From assembly GCA_949358305.1 (NCBI GenBank), contig OX442318.1, positions 2,776,501 to 2,840,500 of the forward strand: DNA of 64,000 nucleotides, given 5' to 3'. Under the pieces are notes generated by a model. That model ran no database searches. It was not told the origin of the DNA and worked only from the letters and a program-made list of their open reading frames with translations. This DNA is from Strigamia acuminata (Eukaryota > Arthropoda > Chilopoda > Geophilomorpha > Linotaeniidae). The translations under genes were made by a program, and so were the position numbers. Shown here piece by piece: positions 1 to 11,343 of this stretch. The stretch's first letter is position 1. Each line of letters opens with the position of its first letter.

Positions 1-771
1 CCGGTTATCACCAGTTGAATGTCAAGAAAGCAATCATTAAAAATGTTTTGAAGACATTCGTCAGAAGAAATAATGATGTTTAATGACTATGTTGTGCACG
101 TTTCTTCTCCAAACATGTTGTTGAAAATATCTATTGACATTTTTCGTGTCAGCATATTCTACGACGCACAATGACATGTTTGTTTTGTGAATTTTGTGAA
201 TTTGAGATAAATTTATTAAATTTTGTTAAGAAATTATGAAAAAAGTATTGAAATTTGTGCTTTTTTGTTTTGGGCTCCGTGCTGTACGATTTAAATGTCA
301 ACGGATTTATAAATGCCTGCTTCGATTGGTATCTGGTCTCTGGCTATTGGGGGTTGCTGCAGCGGTCTGGACAATTATTGCAGATACTTATTTTTAGCAA
401 TTAAATTTGTTTACCTTGTAAAGTTTGTCTTCTTTTTTATAGATTTGTTCCATTTCATATCTGACAGCTTAATTATTAGTTGCAATTCTAACATATTTCA
501 ACCTGTCTCCTTCAAACCTACAATTTCCACCGAATTCGTTGACATGAAATAACACTTGTCAACTGTCCCTGCTGTACATTCAAATTAATTAATTAATTAA
601 TTATTCAAATACAAAGCAGCTTTGGTAGGATTCGTATTGAAAAATTATTAGGTCAAACACGTGGAAAGATTCTGTGCTTACTTTCTATAAAAATAAAGTT
701 ATTGATGTCAATTCTTTTGTTTCTTTGCTTTGTGTGAAAACTGGAATTTTTAGATACGAAATGTTAGGACT
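1..771. other. AT-rich sequence without a recognised gene
   Basis: I see no convincing gene here. The only sizeable open frame (313-552, plus strand) is short, cysteine- and hydrophobic-rich and resembles nothing I know. Short TAATTAAT runs occur near 583-603. Confidence 0.5.
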
Positions 772-1033
772 ACCGTATTTTACCGAATAAGAGTCGCCCT
801 CGAATTGTAGCCGCCCTCGAATAGTAGCCGCGGCCGAGATGGGCGACTTGATATAAGAGCCGCCCTCGAATAGTAGCCGCAGCTATATACGTTCAATGAA
901 CGTAATAGTACGATATTGGCCACTATTTAAAATAAGAGCCGCCCCCGAATTGGAGCCGCCCCCGAATTAAAGCCGCAGCTCAAAGTGGCAGTTTTCAATA
1001 AGAGCCGCGGCTCTTATTTGGTAAAATACGGTA
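772..1033. mobile_element. MITE-like element with about 30-bp terminal inverted repeats
   Basis: The sequence begins TACCGTATTTTACC and ends with its near-exact reverse complement GGTAAAATACGGTA. The inverted match extends through AATAAGAG. The 262-bp interior carries repeated GAGCCGCCCTCGAAT-like units and no open frame. Terminal TA on both sides could be the target duplication. This is the anatomy of a small non-autonomous DNA transposon. The superfamily cannot be assigned from sequence alone. Confidence 0.7.
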
Positions 1034-1770
1034 TTTTGTGTAAACTTAAACCTTTTTGAAGAAGAACTTTTTGAGACTTTAATTTGAGCGATTTAATTGG
1101 GAAAAATAGGGTTGAAAGGAAAGGAAGTTATTAATTGCTGCTAACTGTGGTAGTGTTTTGTTTGCGGTTTTTGAACTTTGTAATCCCCTACCCCTTTTGT
1201 CTTGTTTCTGAGAATTCCCCCTTTTCTTTTATATAATGAGCTGTTTTGAGTAGAATAAAGTTAGTACCTGTTTAAACTTCAACCTGACAAGTCGTGCTTA
1301 TTTCTTACACACACAAAAAGGAGACACTTTTTGCATTGAAAAGGAGCGACCGAAAATTGAAGCTACTCGAGACGAAACATCGACCTTACATTTTGTGCAA
1401 AATTCACACTTTGTGAATGAATATTTGATGTTTTTTTCTTGTTCTCTTTAAATGTCAATCGAAACAACTATGGCAACGGAGTTTAACTATTGTCATTCCA
1501 GGTCATGAAAGCAGCACAGGGATTCTGGAAGCGTTTGAAGTTTGTAAATGTACCTGCAGCCGAGCCAGTGGTGCCAAGTATCGAAAGATGTCAGCAGCTG
1601 TGAGATCACTGTCGTCTGACAGGATCACAAAAGGCAAGGGGCATCCTGCGCCTCTTCGTGTCCGAAAAATTAAGCTGGAACTTGCATACATACAGACTAA
1701 ACTAATAATTAATTTTGGCATTTGAATTCAAAATGTCAATTAGAGTATGTAGCATTTTAAACAACACAAG
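1034..1770. other. Spacer, possible old LTR-like segment
   Basis: No gene is recognised. Around 1230-1310 a TATA-like run is followed by GAATAAAG and a tail ending in TTACACA, as at the 3' end of an LTR. No partner LTR or coding part was seen, so this is only a suggestion. The minus frame at 1503-1721 has no family resemblance. Confidence 0.3.
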
Positions 1771-1870
1771 TGGCAACTGGGCGATCTGTATCTGAAATGT
1801 CTAGTCTCTGCAGATTTGGGAAACACTGGCACATTTGTTTGCAGGCATTGGCGCATTGGCTGTCAGTAGA
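1771..1870 (-). pseudogene. Remnant of LRR-family long exon (5' end)
   Basis: On the minus strand this stretch aligns by eye with the start of the long LRR exon of L6 and L1 (the segment that reads LTANACKQ...LQTL in L6). The rest of the exon is missing. It marks a decayed copy at the edge of the array. Confidence 0.45.
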
Positions 1871-2083
1871 AAGTGCAATTTTTGCATCTCAAGATCCATC
1901 TTTCCGTCTGCAAATGCATTTTTTTGCATCTCAAGCTGCAATTTTTTGACCAGAGAATGCATTTTCCTACCTGCAAATGCATTTTTTTCTCATGTAAATG
2001 CACTTTTTCTGTTAATAAAGCCGTTAATTAGTTTTCTTTATCTAAGCAAAAAAGCAAAACTAAAATTTGGACTGGAAAAATGG
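1871..2083. repeat. ATGCATTTTT-type low-complexity sequence
   Basis: The stretch shows repeated TGCATTTTTTT and CTGCAAATGCA words. It is the same sequence type that fills the last intron of the LRR genes, and so is likely the intron of the neighbouring dead copy. Confidence 0.5.
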
Positions 2084-3472
2084 ATGTACAATCCTGGCCA
2101 TAAAAATTGTCGCCGCCTAGTCATGCTCAGCTTGCTGCTGAAGTTTAGACTGAGTAGTTACAATTGCAGCCACTAGAGCGATTGGTCAAGTCTACCTTTT
2201 TTAGGGATCACACATAACTGGTTGCAACTGATCAGACTTCATTCTTAATGCGGTAACAAATAAATAGCTGTCATTTTTATAAGACTTTCTGCTTCCTTGG
2301 GTTTTTAAAAAAAAATATAATTAATTAAATAAAAAAAATTTTAAATAAATAAAAACGAATTTTAATTTTTAATTTTTAATTTTTTTAAATTAAATTAAAA
2401 AAATTTTAATGAAATGAAAAAGATAGTTTCTTCTAATTAAATTGTAATAATTGGAGTTTTGCATGTGTCTTGGGCGCATTGTTGTTAGGAGAGCGCCATG
2501 TTGCGATTCCTATGTGTTTATGTTTGAAAGTTGTAATGCGGATTGTGCTACTGTAATAAAGATTTCTGTCTTCTATGGATAATCTGGAGTACTGGATTGG
2601 CGACCAACCCACGCAAAATCACAAAATAAAAACAAACAAGCTGTTTTCAATTAAACAAATCAAAATTTATTGAATGCAGGCTGGTTACATTTTTTAAATG
2701 TTTTCAAATTTTTTTATAAAGTTTTTATTTGAAAAAATATAACTAAAACTTGTCCATCCTCCATTGGACATAAAACTACCACAAAATAGCAGGATTTCTG
2801 TGCAAAAATGCAGAATTTGTGTGCAAAAATGCAGAATTTTAAGCCATTTAAAAGCCATTTAAAAGCCATTTTTAGTTTTAAAAATACTCAATTTATGTGC
2901 CCAAGATGAATTTTTATCTGCAAAATTGCAATTTCTTAGAAAATATGTGCAAAAATGCAATTTTTATCTGTAAAAATGCAATTTTTATCCGCAAAAATGC
3001 AATTTTTATCTGCAAAAATGCAATTTTTATGTGCAAAATTCCAATTTTTAGAATAATAATGGTCCCTTATAGATGAAAGGCTATTTAGTATTTTTTTGCA
3101 AAATAAATACTGAACTTAAAAACTTTCACAAAGAATATTTTTCAATTTTCCTTAAACCTGGTTGAATTTCAAAAGTTTGTGGAGTTTGTGTATTTACTGT
3201 TAAATACACATTATAATAACTTACTCCTGCTAAGAACATTTCTAAAATTTCACTCCTTTCCTCATTAGACAGGTGTCTAGGCATTTTGATTTGGACAAAA
3301 TAAATTTTACAATTTTATTATGCAAATGAATACAACAAATATAACCGCTGAAACAATCACCCACCCTAGATAGTAGACTTATCCAATCACCCTTGTGGCA
3401 AAAACTGAAATTAATCATTTCAATTTCAGCAGCAAGCAGCACGCGACAATTTTTATGGCCACGATTGTACAT
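2084..3472. mobile_element. Candidate 1.4-kb transposon remnant bounded by inverted repeats
   Basis: At 2084-2144 the plus strand reads GATGTACAATCCTGGCCA and continues through AAAAATTGTCGC to GCTTGCTGCTGAA. The reverse complement of 3415-3472 gives the same order with a few changes. The inverted repeats are therefore about 55-60 bp, 1.3 kb apart. The interior is AT-rich (poly-A/T tracts at 2290-2420, TGCAATTTTTAT words at 2940-3040) with no transposase-like frame. It could be non-autonomous, or an inverted duplication. Confidence 0.45.
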
Positions 3473-3719
3473 CATTTTAGCGATTTCATTTTAGCGAACA
3501 CGTCATTTTAGCGACACAAAAACCTAGGTTTAATTCCTAAGAAGGGCTAACAAGGGGGGGCTGCGCCCCCTCTTGACCCCCCGCGAACCTAACCTTACTG
3601 GTTTTTTGATGAAAACCACTTTTTTGGGCTGGATTGTCGCTAAAACCTAGGTTTTTGTGTCGCTAAAATGACATGTTCGCTAAAACGGGACTTTTTTGTT
3701 AAAAATCGCTAAAATGACT
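3473..3719. mobile_element. MITE with long inverted repeats (CATTTTAGCG family)
   Basis: Left and right ends are inverted copies. The 30 bp from 3502 (GTCATTTTAGCGACACAAAA through CCTAGGTTT) recur exactly on the other strand at the right side, and outer CATTTTAGCGA motifs continue the match with small indels. The roughly 100-bp centre is C/G-run rich (GGGGGGGCTGCGCCCCC near 3555) and non-coding. It lies between the inverted-repeat element on its left and a truncated LRR copy on its right. Confidence 0.7.
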
Positions 3720-3728
3720 ATAACCGGG

Positions 3729-3998
3729 AAAAGCAACATCCCACGCCCCTCGCTCGCGAACACTTTCGTTCCAAAAATCCGAGTAATTCAACTAAAATAA
3801 AACAGTTTCATATTAATAATTACGAAATAAATCTATAAACCAGTGTAACACTCACGTAGTTTATCCAAGTAATCGACTAACTCTGCCGTTTCTCATTCGA
3901 ACGTCCTCCATTTCTCAAACCTGCCGTTGAATAAAACACCCGAAAAGAATTTGAATAGCCATGTCTGTTCATGTCTGCATTTTCGATCCTGCTGACGA
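3729..3998 (-). pseudogene. Truncated LRR-family copy (N-terminal exons only)
   Basis: Read on the minus strand, the segment contains a degenerate first exon (the MAIQILFG and EMEDVRMRN motif region), the CTACGTGAGT-type donor and the start of the second exon up to the region encoding SVRE. It then stops abruptly against the MITE. Stop codons interrupt the frame. The long LRR exon is absent. Confidence 0.6.
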
Positions 3999-4167
3999 TA
4001 TTCCTACATGAAATGCTTCCAAATTTTGATTTCCTAAATTTCCAAGTAGAAATCAAGTAGAAAAACAACAACATAAAAACAACAATTACTGGTTGACATG
4101 GCACATTTCACTTTTTATTTTTATATACAAAAAATGGATGTAATGCAGACAGCCTCTGACATCTCCT

Positions 4168-6231
4168 TTAGTCACTATCATCACTATAATCGCTATAATC
4201 GCTGCCATCGCTATCATCGCTGCCGTCGCTATCATCGCTGCCGTCGCTTTCATCGCTGTCATCATCTCCAAAACCTTCGAAGCTAAAGAATATGATTTTC
4301 ACGTTCACGCCGTATTTCTCGGTCGTTTGCTGCGTCAAATGAGCGTCGAAAAGTTGTCTCCTGGTCTCGTTAAAATCCAACTTGACCTCCAACTCCACCA
4401 GAGAATCGATTTTCAACAGATACTCAACCCCCGACGGTCCCAACAGATCGCAGAAACTAATCTCCAAACGTTTCAGTTTCTTCGTCGCCATCACACGGGC
4501 CAACTCGCGCGCTGTTTTGTTGCTGAAACCGAAACAATCGCAAAAAACAAGTTTCTCCACATTAGGACACATGTCCAACACCTCAAACAGATGACCGGAA
4601 GAGATCCAGCCGTCCACCGGGTCGCTCAGGTAGAATTCAACCAATTTATCAAAAAACAAACCGCGCAAACAAACCCGGTCGAACGTCTCGTTTGCCATCT
4701 CGAGCGTCGCGCCCGCGTGCGACCGCATGTGAACGTGCAATGTGCTCAGCTCCTTGAATTTCGTCAGTGAGTGCAGCATTTTGGGTGTGAAAACTTTACA
4801 ACTGATGTCGATTCTGGTCACTTTAGGACACGTGAGCACGCCAATGTCCATCTCATCCTCGATGGCGTCGTCGGGAGCCTCGAACACCAATTTTTTGATG
4901 TTGTATTGCTGCGGTGGCGCCTCGATCGGCAGGAGCGCTTTGAGCCAGCTCGAGTCGTAAACGTCCAAGTCTTCGATCGATTTCATCGTGGTCAATATCA
5001 AGCGGAAGCATCCATCGAAACGCCCTCGGCGTACCATTTGAGCACTCGCAACGTTTTCCTGAGCGTGGAGTCTTCCGCGCACAGTTTTCGCACGAAATGT
5101 TCAGTGGTTCCGAGGGCGACGGCAAGCTCAACGAGTGGCATCTGGGCGATGAACGTCACCGCGTCGTCATGGATTACACACCCAGAAAGATGCAGTTTTC
5201 GTAGATTGGGCATAGTCTGGCATATTTGTTTGCACGCAGTGGCTGTGAGTGCACTTTTCCAGGGCAGTTTTAACGCTGTCAGGTTCTACGCGATGTAGAT
5301 TGCAATTTAGAACAATTCAAAGGAAACAAATGTTTTAAGGAATTTCGCACACAGCAGTGGGGCCTTATTGCATGTTTTTTTGAGTTTTCGATTATTGTGC
5401 ACCAAATTTTTTTTTAAACGTGGAAATGTGTAACCTTTTTTGGCCAATGAAGCAGTTTTGTGTCTGAAACATGTATTTTTTGGTTGAAAAATGTACTTTT
5501 GTCTGAAAATGCTTTTTTTTAATTTTTGTTTTTTTTCTGATAATTTTTTCAGAAATCTTTTTTTTTTTTTCTTCAGAAAATGCGTTTTTTTTCAGAAAGT
5601 GTATTTTTTTTTCTAAAAATGCATTTTTTTTTGTAAAAACACAATTTTTTCACCTCAACAAACGAGATGCAATTTTTTCACATCAAGATGAAATTTTCCC
5701 GCATCAAAATCCATTTTCCTGCCTGCAAATGCATATTTTTAGCTTAATGATGCACTTTTCTTGTAAAAAAAAAAAACAAGAAAGAAAAAAAGCCAATTCT
5801 GAATATTTAATACTCAGTCTATTTTTTAACTTTTTCTTTTTTTTTCAAGTGCGGCCACCGTGTGTGCAGACTGAGTCCTCCTTCGACACTCACCTTTAAC
5901 TTGCGGCCACAAACTTTCAGCAAAAACTTCAAATCAAACTCCACACTGGAAAAACTCATCATCAGCTCGCTCTGATTTTCATACACAAACGGAGCAACGT
6001 GCCACGCCTCTGGCTCGCGAACGTCGGAGTCCCAAAACCACGTGTTTAGCATTTCGTCACGAACAGTAAAGGCTAAATCAGACCGTGTCACATCGATCCA
6101 CAAATCCAACTTTCACTTACGTAGTTTATCGAAATACGCCATTAATTGTACAATGTTTTTCATTTGCACGTCGTCCACTGAATCAAACACCGAAAAAGAA
6201 TTTGAATCGCCGCGTCTGTTAATGTCTTCAT
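4168..6231 (-). pseudogene. LRR-family gene L1, frameshifted
   Basis: Predicted exons are 6231-6121 (ATG at 6231), 6072-5894 and 5285-4168. The encoded protein would have the family N-terminal domain and an LRR exon of the short type (no hydrophobic insert), with the conserved LLGPSG(V/I)E..L.KIDSL signature. Two lesions break it. About 16 bp are missing near 6174, between two short TGGACGA-like repeats in the first exon. One base is missing near 5007, where the frame moves from ...SMDAS to ...FRLIL. The C-terminal tail is a run of DSDGSDD-type acidic repeats encoded by tandem GATGATAGC-like units. If both lesions are assembly errors it would be a normal family member. Confidence 0.75.
5460..5770. 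repeat. Poly-T and TGCATTTTT low-complexity repeat in the last intron of L1
   Basis: The long intron (5286-5893) contains T-tracts interrupted by CAGAAA and TGCATTTTTT words, equivalent in position to the minisatellites in the other LRR genes. Confidence 0.6.
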
Positions 6232-6351
6232 TCTTGCTCAATAAATTCTAAGAGTGACAAATTTTGCTTCAGTTTCGTCTTTTTTTTCTAGTTTCTGAAC
6301 TTGATGCTTATAAATTTTTATATTTCTACATTTCTACTTGTTAATTTTCAA

Positions 6352-6381
6352 CAATAGTTACTGCGGCAACAGGTGAACAAA
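6352..6381 (-). promoter_or_regulatory. Conserved upstream site / candidate leader splice acceptor of L1
   Basis: The minus strand reads a GTTCACCTGTTGCCGCAG-like word followed by TAACTATTG. The same word lies 90-150 bp upstream of the ATG of most copies, with the CAG invariant. It looks like the 3' end of an intron ahead of the first coding exon. Confidence 0.5.
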
Positions 6382-6479
6382 ACACAACAATGTGCTATTG
6401 ATCAAAATGTCCGCTAATTCACATTAAACAACTACCATTACAATACAAATAGCAAACAAACATTTTTATTTTCCAGCAC

Positions 6480-6722
6480 CATTGTTGAATGTTTAATTTT
6501 TAATGCAGAAGATGATGAAACTCATTAAACTGCCACCAGGTTTGCCACAATGGCTCCATCTGTTGAATAAACGCAAAACTTCTTTAGAGTTCCATTTGTT
6601 GAATATAAATGAAAAATATTGATTTCAGACAAAATTCATGAAAAAATGTTTGTTCCGGATCTACATATGACTTGTTCGACATGGCATAATCGCTTTTTAT
6701 TTTTGAATACAAACAAATCGAA
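6480..6722 (-). terminator. Conserved 3' block with polyadenylation signal downstream of L2
   Basis: On the minus strand AATAAA (6702-6697) follows the L2 stop by about 20 bp. The preceding TTCGATTTGTTTGTATTCA is shared with most other copies. The rest of the block (CAATGGCTCCATCTGTTGAA on the plus strand) recurs behind several genes of the array. Confidence 0.6.
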
Positions 6723-8717
6723 TTAATGCAGACACGGAGCTTCTGACCACTCGTTAGTCTCCACCATTGCCTCCATCATTGCCTCCATCATATCTATGCG
6801 CGGTTCTAGAAATTCTACTTCCATTTCCATCATCTCATGATTCTCATCGAACGAGTGTTGTAATCGTAGCTCTAAGTCCACGCCGTGTTTCACAGCCATT
6901 ACCTGCAAAGCACGAACGTCGAAATGCTGTCTTCGTATTTCATTAACTCCCAAATTCACTTTTAATTCAACCAGAGAATCGATTTTCAATAAATCTTTAA
7001 TCCCCGACGGCCCCAACAAATCGCAATCTCGAAATTCCAAACGTTTGAGTTTCTCCGTCATCACGGCAGCCAACTCGCGCGCAGTTTTGTTACTGAAGCC
7101 CGGACAAGCCAAAAAAGAGAGTTCTTCCAGTTTGGGACACATGTCCAACAACTGTAACAAATAATCAGAGGTAACCCAATGAACGTTGTCATTGTACAGG
7201 AAAAGTTGCACCAGGTTTTCAAAGCGCAAATCGCGCAAACAAACTCGATCGAAAGAATCGTTTCCTTCCTCCATTTTCACATCCGAGTCGTAACACAAGT
7301 CCAAGTACAACGTGCGCAACTGCTGGAATTTCGTCAAACTCTGCAGCATTTGTAAAGTGAAAATATTCGGAGCGATGAGAATTTTGTAAATTTTCGGACA
7401 CGTGAGCAAGGCAATTTCCAGCTCTTCCTCGATGGCGTCGTGAGGGTACACCAATTGCAACATTTTCAAATTGTATTGCGGCGGTGGCACGCCGATCGGC
7501 AGCAGCCCTTTGAGCCACATGGATTCGAAACTGTCCAAGAATTCGATGAATTTCATCGTGTTCAATACCAAACAGTAGCATGCAATTGAAAGTTCATCGC
7601 TTAACCCGAACTTTCGCAGGGTTTTAGTGAGCGTGGACTCTTCCGTGCATAGATTTCGCACAAAATCTTCGTTGGTTCCGTAGGCATCGAGCCAAACGAG
7701 TGGCAGCCTAGCGATGTATGTCGCCGCGTCGTCTTCAATGACCGTGTCAGAAATATCGAGCATCGATAAGTTTGGCAAAGTCTGGCACATTCTTTTGCAA
7801 GCTTTAGCTGTCAGTGTACATCCCTTGGGCAGTTGTAACATTGTCAGATTCTGTGCGGATAGATACAATTAGTAGAATTAAAACTGTAATGGCATGTTGT
7901 ATGTGCATGGCTTTTGGATTTTACATTAGTGTGCATGCAAATTTCTCATGTGCAAAATGATTTTTTTTAACCAATAGCATTTTTTAGATGTTACGTATTT
8001 TTGCACCTCAGGATGCAATGTTTGCACATCAAAATGGAATTTTTGCATCACAAGATGCATATTCCTGCACATCAAAATTCAATTTTTGCATCACAATAGG
8101 CATATTCCTGCTTGAAAATGCATCATTTTGCTTCAAAATGCATTATTTTACTTGAGAATGCATTATTTTGCTTGAAAATGAATTTTTTGTATGTCAAATT
8201 AGTTCTCTTTGTCTACTCACTTTCAACTTGTGGCCACAAACCCGAAGCAAAAATTCCAAATCAAAATTTGGACTCATATTGTACAATTGCAATCTTGTCT
8301 CTTCTTCGTGTACAAATAGAGCGACATCCCACGCCCCTGGCTCGCGAACACTTTTGTCCCAAAACTCTTCGTCATGCAACTTCCTTAGCATTCTAAAACT
8401 AACATCTAATTCAAATAATTTCATATTAATAATTACGAAATAAATCCAGAAATCCATACTCACTCAGTTTCACCAATCTCTCCAAGGCTGGACTATGATA
8501 TTGAGTTGTGTAAAACCTGGATAACAAATTTATAAAATGAAAAAAAAAATATTACGATGAAATTCCAAATATCCCACTCAGCAATGTGTTTCTCGAAGTA
8601 ATCCATTATTTCCACCGTGTTTCTCATTCGAACGTTCTCCATTTCTTCAACCGGCCGTTGAATAAGACATCGGAAAAAACTTTTAATAGCCATGTCTGAT
8701 AATTTCTGCTCCTCCAT
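6723..8717 (-). CDS. LRR-family protein L2, apparently intact (about 501 aa)
   Basis: Predicted exons are 8717-8578, 8516-8464, 8405-8221 and 7850-6723. Phases agree at all three junctions. The first donor is the less usual GTGGGA, the second and third are GTGAGT, and the acceptors are TTATCCAG, GAATTAG and CCGCACAG. The N-terminal domain of about 125 residues contains the family motifs FFRCLIQRPVEEM, a second block FWDKSVREPGAWDVALFVHE and the end motif LLRVCGHKLK. The last exon encodes LRRs, with MCPKLEELSF..CPGFSNKTAREL and LLGPSGIKDLLKIDSL clear, and ends in a short acidic/methionine-rich tail (MMEAMMEAMVE). This copy lacks the hydrophobic insert seen in later copies. Function is unknown. 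A role as a substrate- or ligand-recognition protein is inference from the LRRs. Confidence 0.75.
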
Positions 8718-8758
8718 TATGATTTTCTAAATTTCCTTCCTCGGTTGTAAACTAGGCA

Positions 8759-8853
8759 GATTTAGATTCCGAAAATAACAAGAGCCGCTGCTCGAACAGC
8801 TCAGCGATATGTTTATTTATGTTCACATTGTTTTGCTGAGTAGCAACAATACT
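8759..8853 (-). promoter_or_regulatory. Class-B upstream block of L2
   Basis: This block is shared with the upstream regions of L3 (13259-13362) and L6 (19638-19745). On the minus strand it runs from TATAGTATTGTTGCTACTCAG through a segment ending AACAAGAGCCG (plus-strand reading). The GTTGCTACTCAG ends like a splice acceptor and resembles the GTTGCTGCAG of the other class. Confidence 0.5.
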
Positions 8854-9356
8854 ATAAATTTGTTACACAGATACACAACGGCAACAACAGATCAGCGAAA
8901 GTGGAACTGTCGACCGGAAATGGCAATGTCAATAACTGGCAAAGTCTCCCTCAAGACCAAACGGACTGGAAGCGACCTTTTGGGCCGTTCCGCAAGGCAT
9001 GGCGTGGCAATGTTTAACCGACCTCGCTGCCCAAAAGGCCCTTGGCCACGTGGGTTGGGTTGCTAATGGGTGAACGCAATAACCCCTAGACAACCACGGC
9101 AATAAAGGCGTATCAATCCTAAACTGCGTGTTCTTTGTGTTTGTATTAAACATTGTGAATGGTGTCCAAACACCCCATGGTCCTCCTCTGGCCATGAGAT
9201 AAATTGAAATCATTGAATAAAACAAAAATTTTAGTTTGCTTGAAATTTAATTTTTTTATTCAATAATTTATACAATTTGTGACTTATAGCTTCAATATTT
9301 TTCATCTATTACATTTTTCATTATAGTTTCAACAAGTGGCAACTTAATATTTCCAA
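8854..9356. other. Spacer between L2 and the serpin
   Basis: No gene is recognised. The spacer holds a dispersed repeat at 9089-9199 (listed separately) and an AT-rich stretch at 9210-9350 that probably includes the serpin 3' untranslated region (minus-strand AATAAAAAAATT at about 9262-9250). Confidence 0.4.
9089..9199 (+). repeat. Dispersed repeat, copy 1 (LTR-end-like)
   Basis: It matches 13580-13689 with few differences. Both contain AATAAAG/AATAAAGATAT, AACTGCGTGTTCTTTG and GGTGTCCAAACACCCC. The order polyadenylation signal, T-rich tail, then TGGTGTCC resembles an LTR 3' end followed by a primer-binding site. No coding part is attached. Confidence 0.5.
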
Positions 9357-10644
9357 TTAGGCATGCACTTCTTGCACAGCAGCGCCCTGGTTGGGATTCA
9401 TCAGCCGTCCCCAGAACACGATAGCGCCACTTCGAGTATCTTTGATGAATAGGAGGAAAGGATGGTCTGCTCGAAATTCAGGCGTTTCGTCGTATCCGCA
9501 AGCTGCCGCAACCACAAATGTTGCTGCGGCCGCCTCGCTTCCTTCCTCGTTCACTTCAAGAAAAGCTTTGTGTAAAGCGGCAGAAACGAACAAATCTTTC
9601 TTGCCCGTAATTCCCGATAAATTCGCCTTGGCTTCATTGAACAGATCACTCATACCCATACTACTCAAAATATCTTTGAGAGATAATGAGGATTCTATTT
9701 TAAATTTCGGTAATGTCAAATTTACTTCGGTATACGCCCTATAATGTATTAAACTTTCTAATTCTGAAACGGTAAGCGTTTCTTCCAATGCCTTTAACCC
9801 ATTAATGCCATTTGGAAGGATAACTAACATGCTAAAGGTTTCTCCCAAATATGGTAATTCGATTATTCTACAGTCTCGAGTATCGTCCTCAAAGTATCTA
9901 AAGTCAGACGTTATGTGCATAAAATCCGTCATTACTGCCTTGTTAACATCTAGGTAGAAATTATGAGCCTTTGTTTGATCAGGTTCGAATTTCTCCTGCC
10001 AATTGCCTTTAAAGTAGATCGCGTTCACCAAAACCAAACGTGTAAGATCATCCAGTATTGGTGGAATCAGTTGTGGAATCAAATCTTTGATTTTCGTTTG
10101 GGTTTGTTCTTCCACCCACTTATTAATCTCTAATCGAATTGTTTCAGCGTCTGAACAGAAATCAACGACCGTCGATGAAGTATTGTAATGTTCTTCCAAT
10201 ACGCCTCTGAAGTCTGCCAAAATGTTTGCATTGCTGTGGACGTACATGCGATTAGCAATTTGTAATTTTATGGCAGAATCCTGTGAGCCCAGAAGAGAAT
10301 CAATGATTTCATGGAATGCTTCGTGAATGGCTGAATCGGTGGTGAATGATGATCCCAACTTGAGGACATCTTTCATCTGTTTTGCAGTGTTTTCTTTGGC
10401 GCCAGCTAGAGTCATAGCTAGCGCCACACTAATGCTGAGTGGACTGATAAATATATTTTCAACATTTCCAGCTACACTTTGCTGAAAAAGTAAAACAAAA
10501 GAGAATTAGTAGATTTACTTTTGGGTTTTACACACTCTTTGTGGGTTGTCATTTTACCCGGTGAAGATGCAAGGTGAATTCCAGCCTTTTTTGGGTTAAT
10601 ATACGGACGTCGGAATCGTCGGAATCGTCGGAATCCTCCGACAT
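9357..10644 (-). CDS. Serpin, intracellular (clade B-like), about 403 aa
   Basis: Exons are 10644-10558 and 10481-9357, with donor CGG|GTAAAA and acceptor TTTTTCAG, both in phase. The 29-residue first exon begins MSEDSDDSDDSD and leads into FTLHLHR. Exon 2 continues with the serpin helix-A/strand-6B motif NIFISPLSIS. The core carries VNAIYFKGNW, the hinge EEGSEAAAATFV and the end motif DHPFLLFIKD...FWGRLMNP. There is no signal peptide, so the protein should be cytoplasmic or nuclear. The AAAA hinge means it can probably insert its loop and inhibit a protease. Counting from the hinge Glu as P17 places Cys at P1 (CG at P1-P1'), which is an inference. Length is normal for the family. Confidence 0.92.
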
Positions 10645-11343
10645 GTTTGAGGTGTTGGCACTGTCAGATCTCCTGTAATGATGCACGAATTGATTTCAAT
10701 AGATTAATGTTGCTTTTAATCTCCAGGCGTTAGTCAAAGTTACAACTCGGGCGATAATAATTTCGCTTTTCACCAAATGTTCTATCATGTCTCTTCTCAA
10801 TGTTCTTTTTGAATTGCTCGTGTTCTATCGATATTGTCTTTTTACATTTTTGCATATATTGTTATTTGTCAATACATTGTATAATATTATTTCAGTTTTC
10901 ACACAAGACACAATAAAAATATGCGATCATTTACACTTAATGTTCGACTTGGCATAGTGACTTTTTATTTTTGAATACAAACAAATCGAATTAATGTGTA
11001 AAAACTGGCGTTTTAGTACGCAGCGGGGTCGTACGAGTTCGAGGGGAATAGCGCGGAGTAGCGCAGAGAAGCCAACATTCAGTAGGAGTTTTTGGATGAC
11101 GCGTGACCGGAAGTGCTGTAAAAGTGTCATGAATTGTCTTATTTTATCCTTTGTTCCCTTGAATTTGTATTTGCGACCCCCAGAAATTACAATAAATCTT
11201 GTTCTCATTTCAAAAAGACATGCTTTATTCGCTCATTCAGAAAACCTACGAAATCGTAATTATTCAGTATAATTTGGTCAAAATTAATGAAAATCGGTCT
11301 TATGAACTTTCAAATAGTGCAGTCATGCAGCTCTGACAACTCG
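10645..11343. other. Spacer with a roughly 330-bp insertion in the 3' flank of L3
   Basis: At 10957-10994 stands the conserved LRR 3' signal (CTTTTTATTTTTGAATAC, minus-strand AATAAA). The expected next bases resume only at about 11323 (ATGCAGCTCTGACAACTCG). The inserted 10995-11322 begins TGTAAAAACTGG and contains ACAATAAATCTTG, so it could be a solo LTR or short element. It holds no gene. 10645-10956 is probably the serpin promoter region. Confidence 0.45.

Noticed and set aside
4327-4770. Plus-strand open frames over the LRR exons (also at 11357, 14604, 18371, 36981 and 45247)
   Set aside because: They are antisense shadows of conserved LRR codons and recur wherever an LRR exon is intact.
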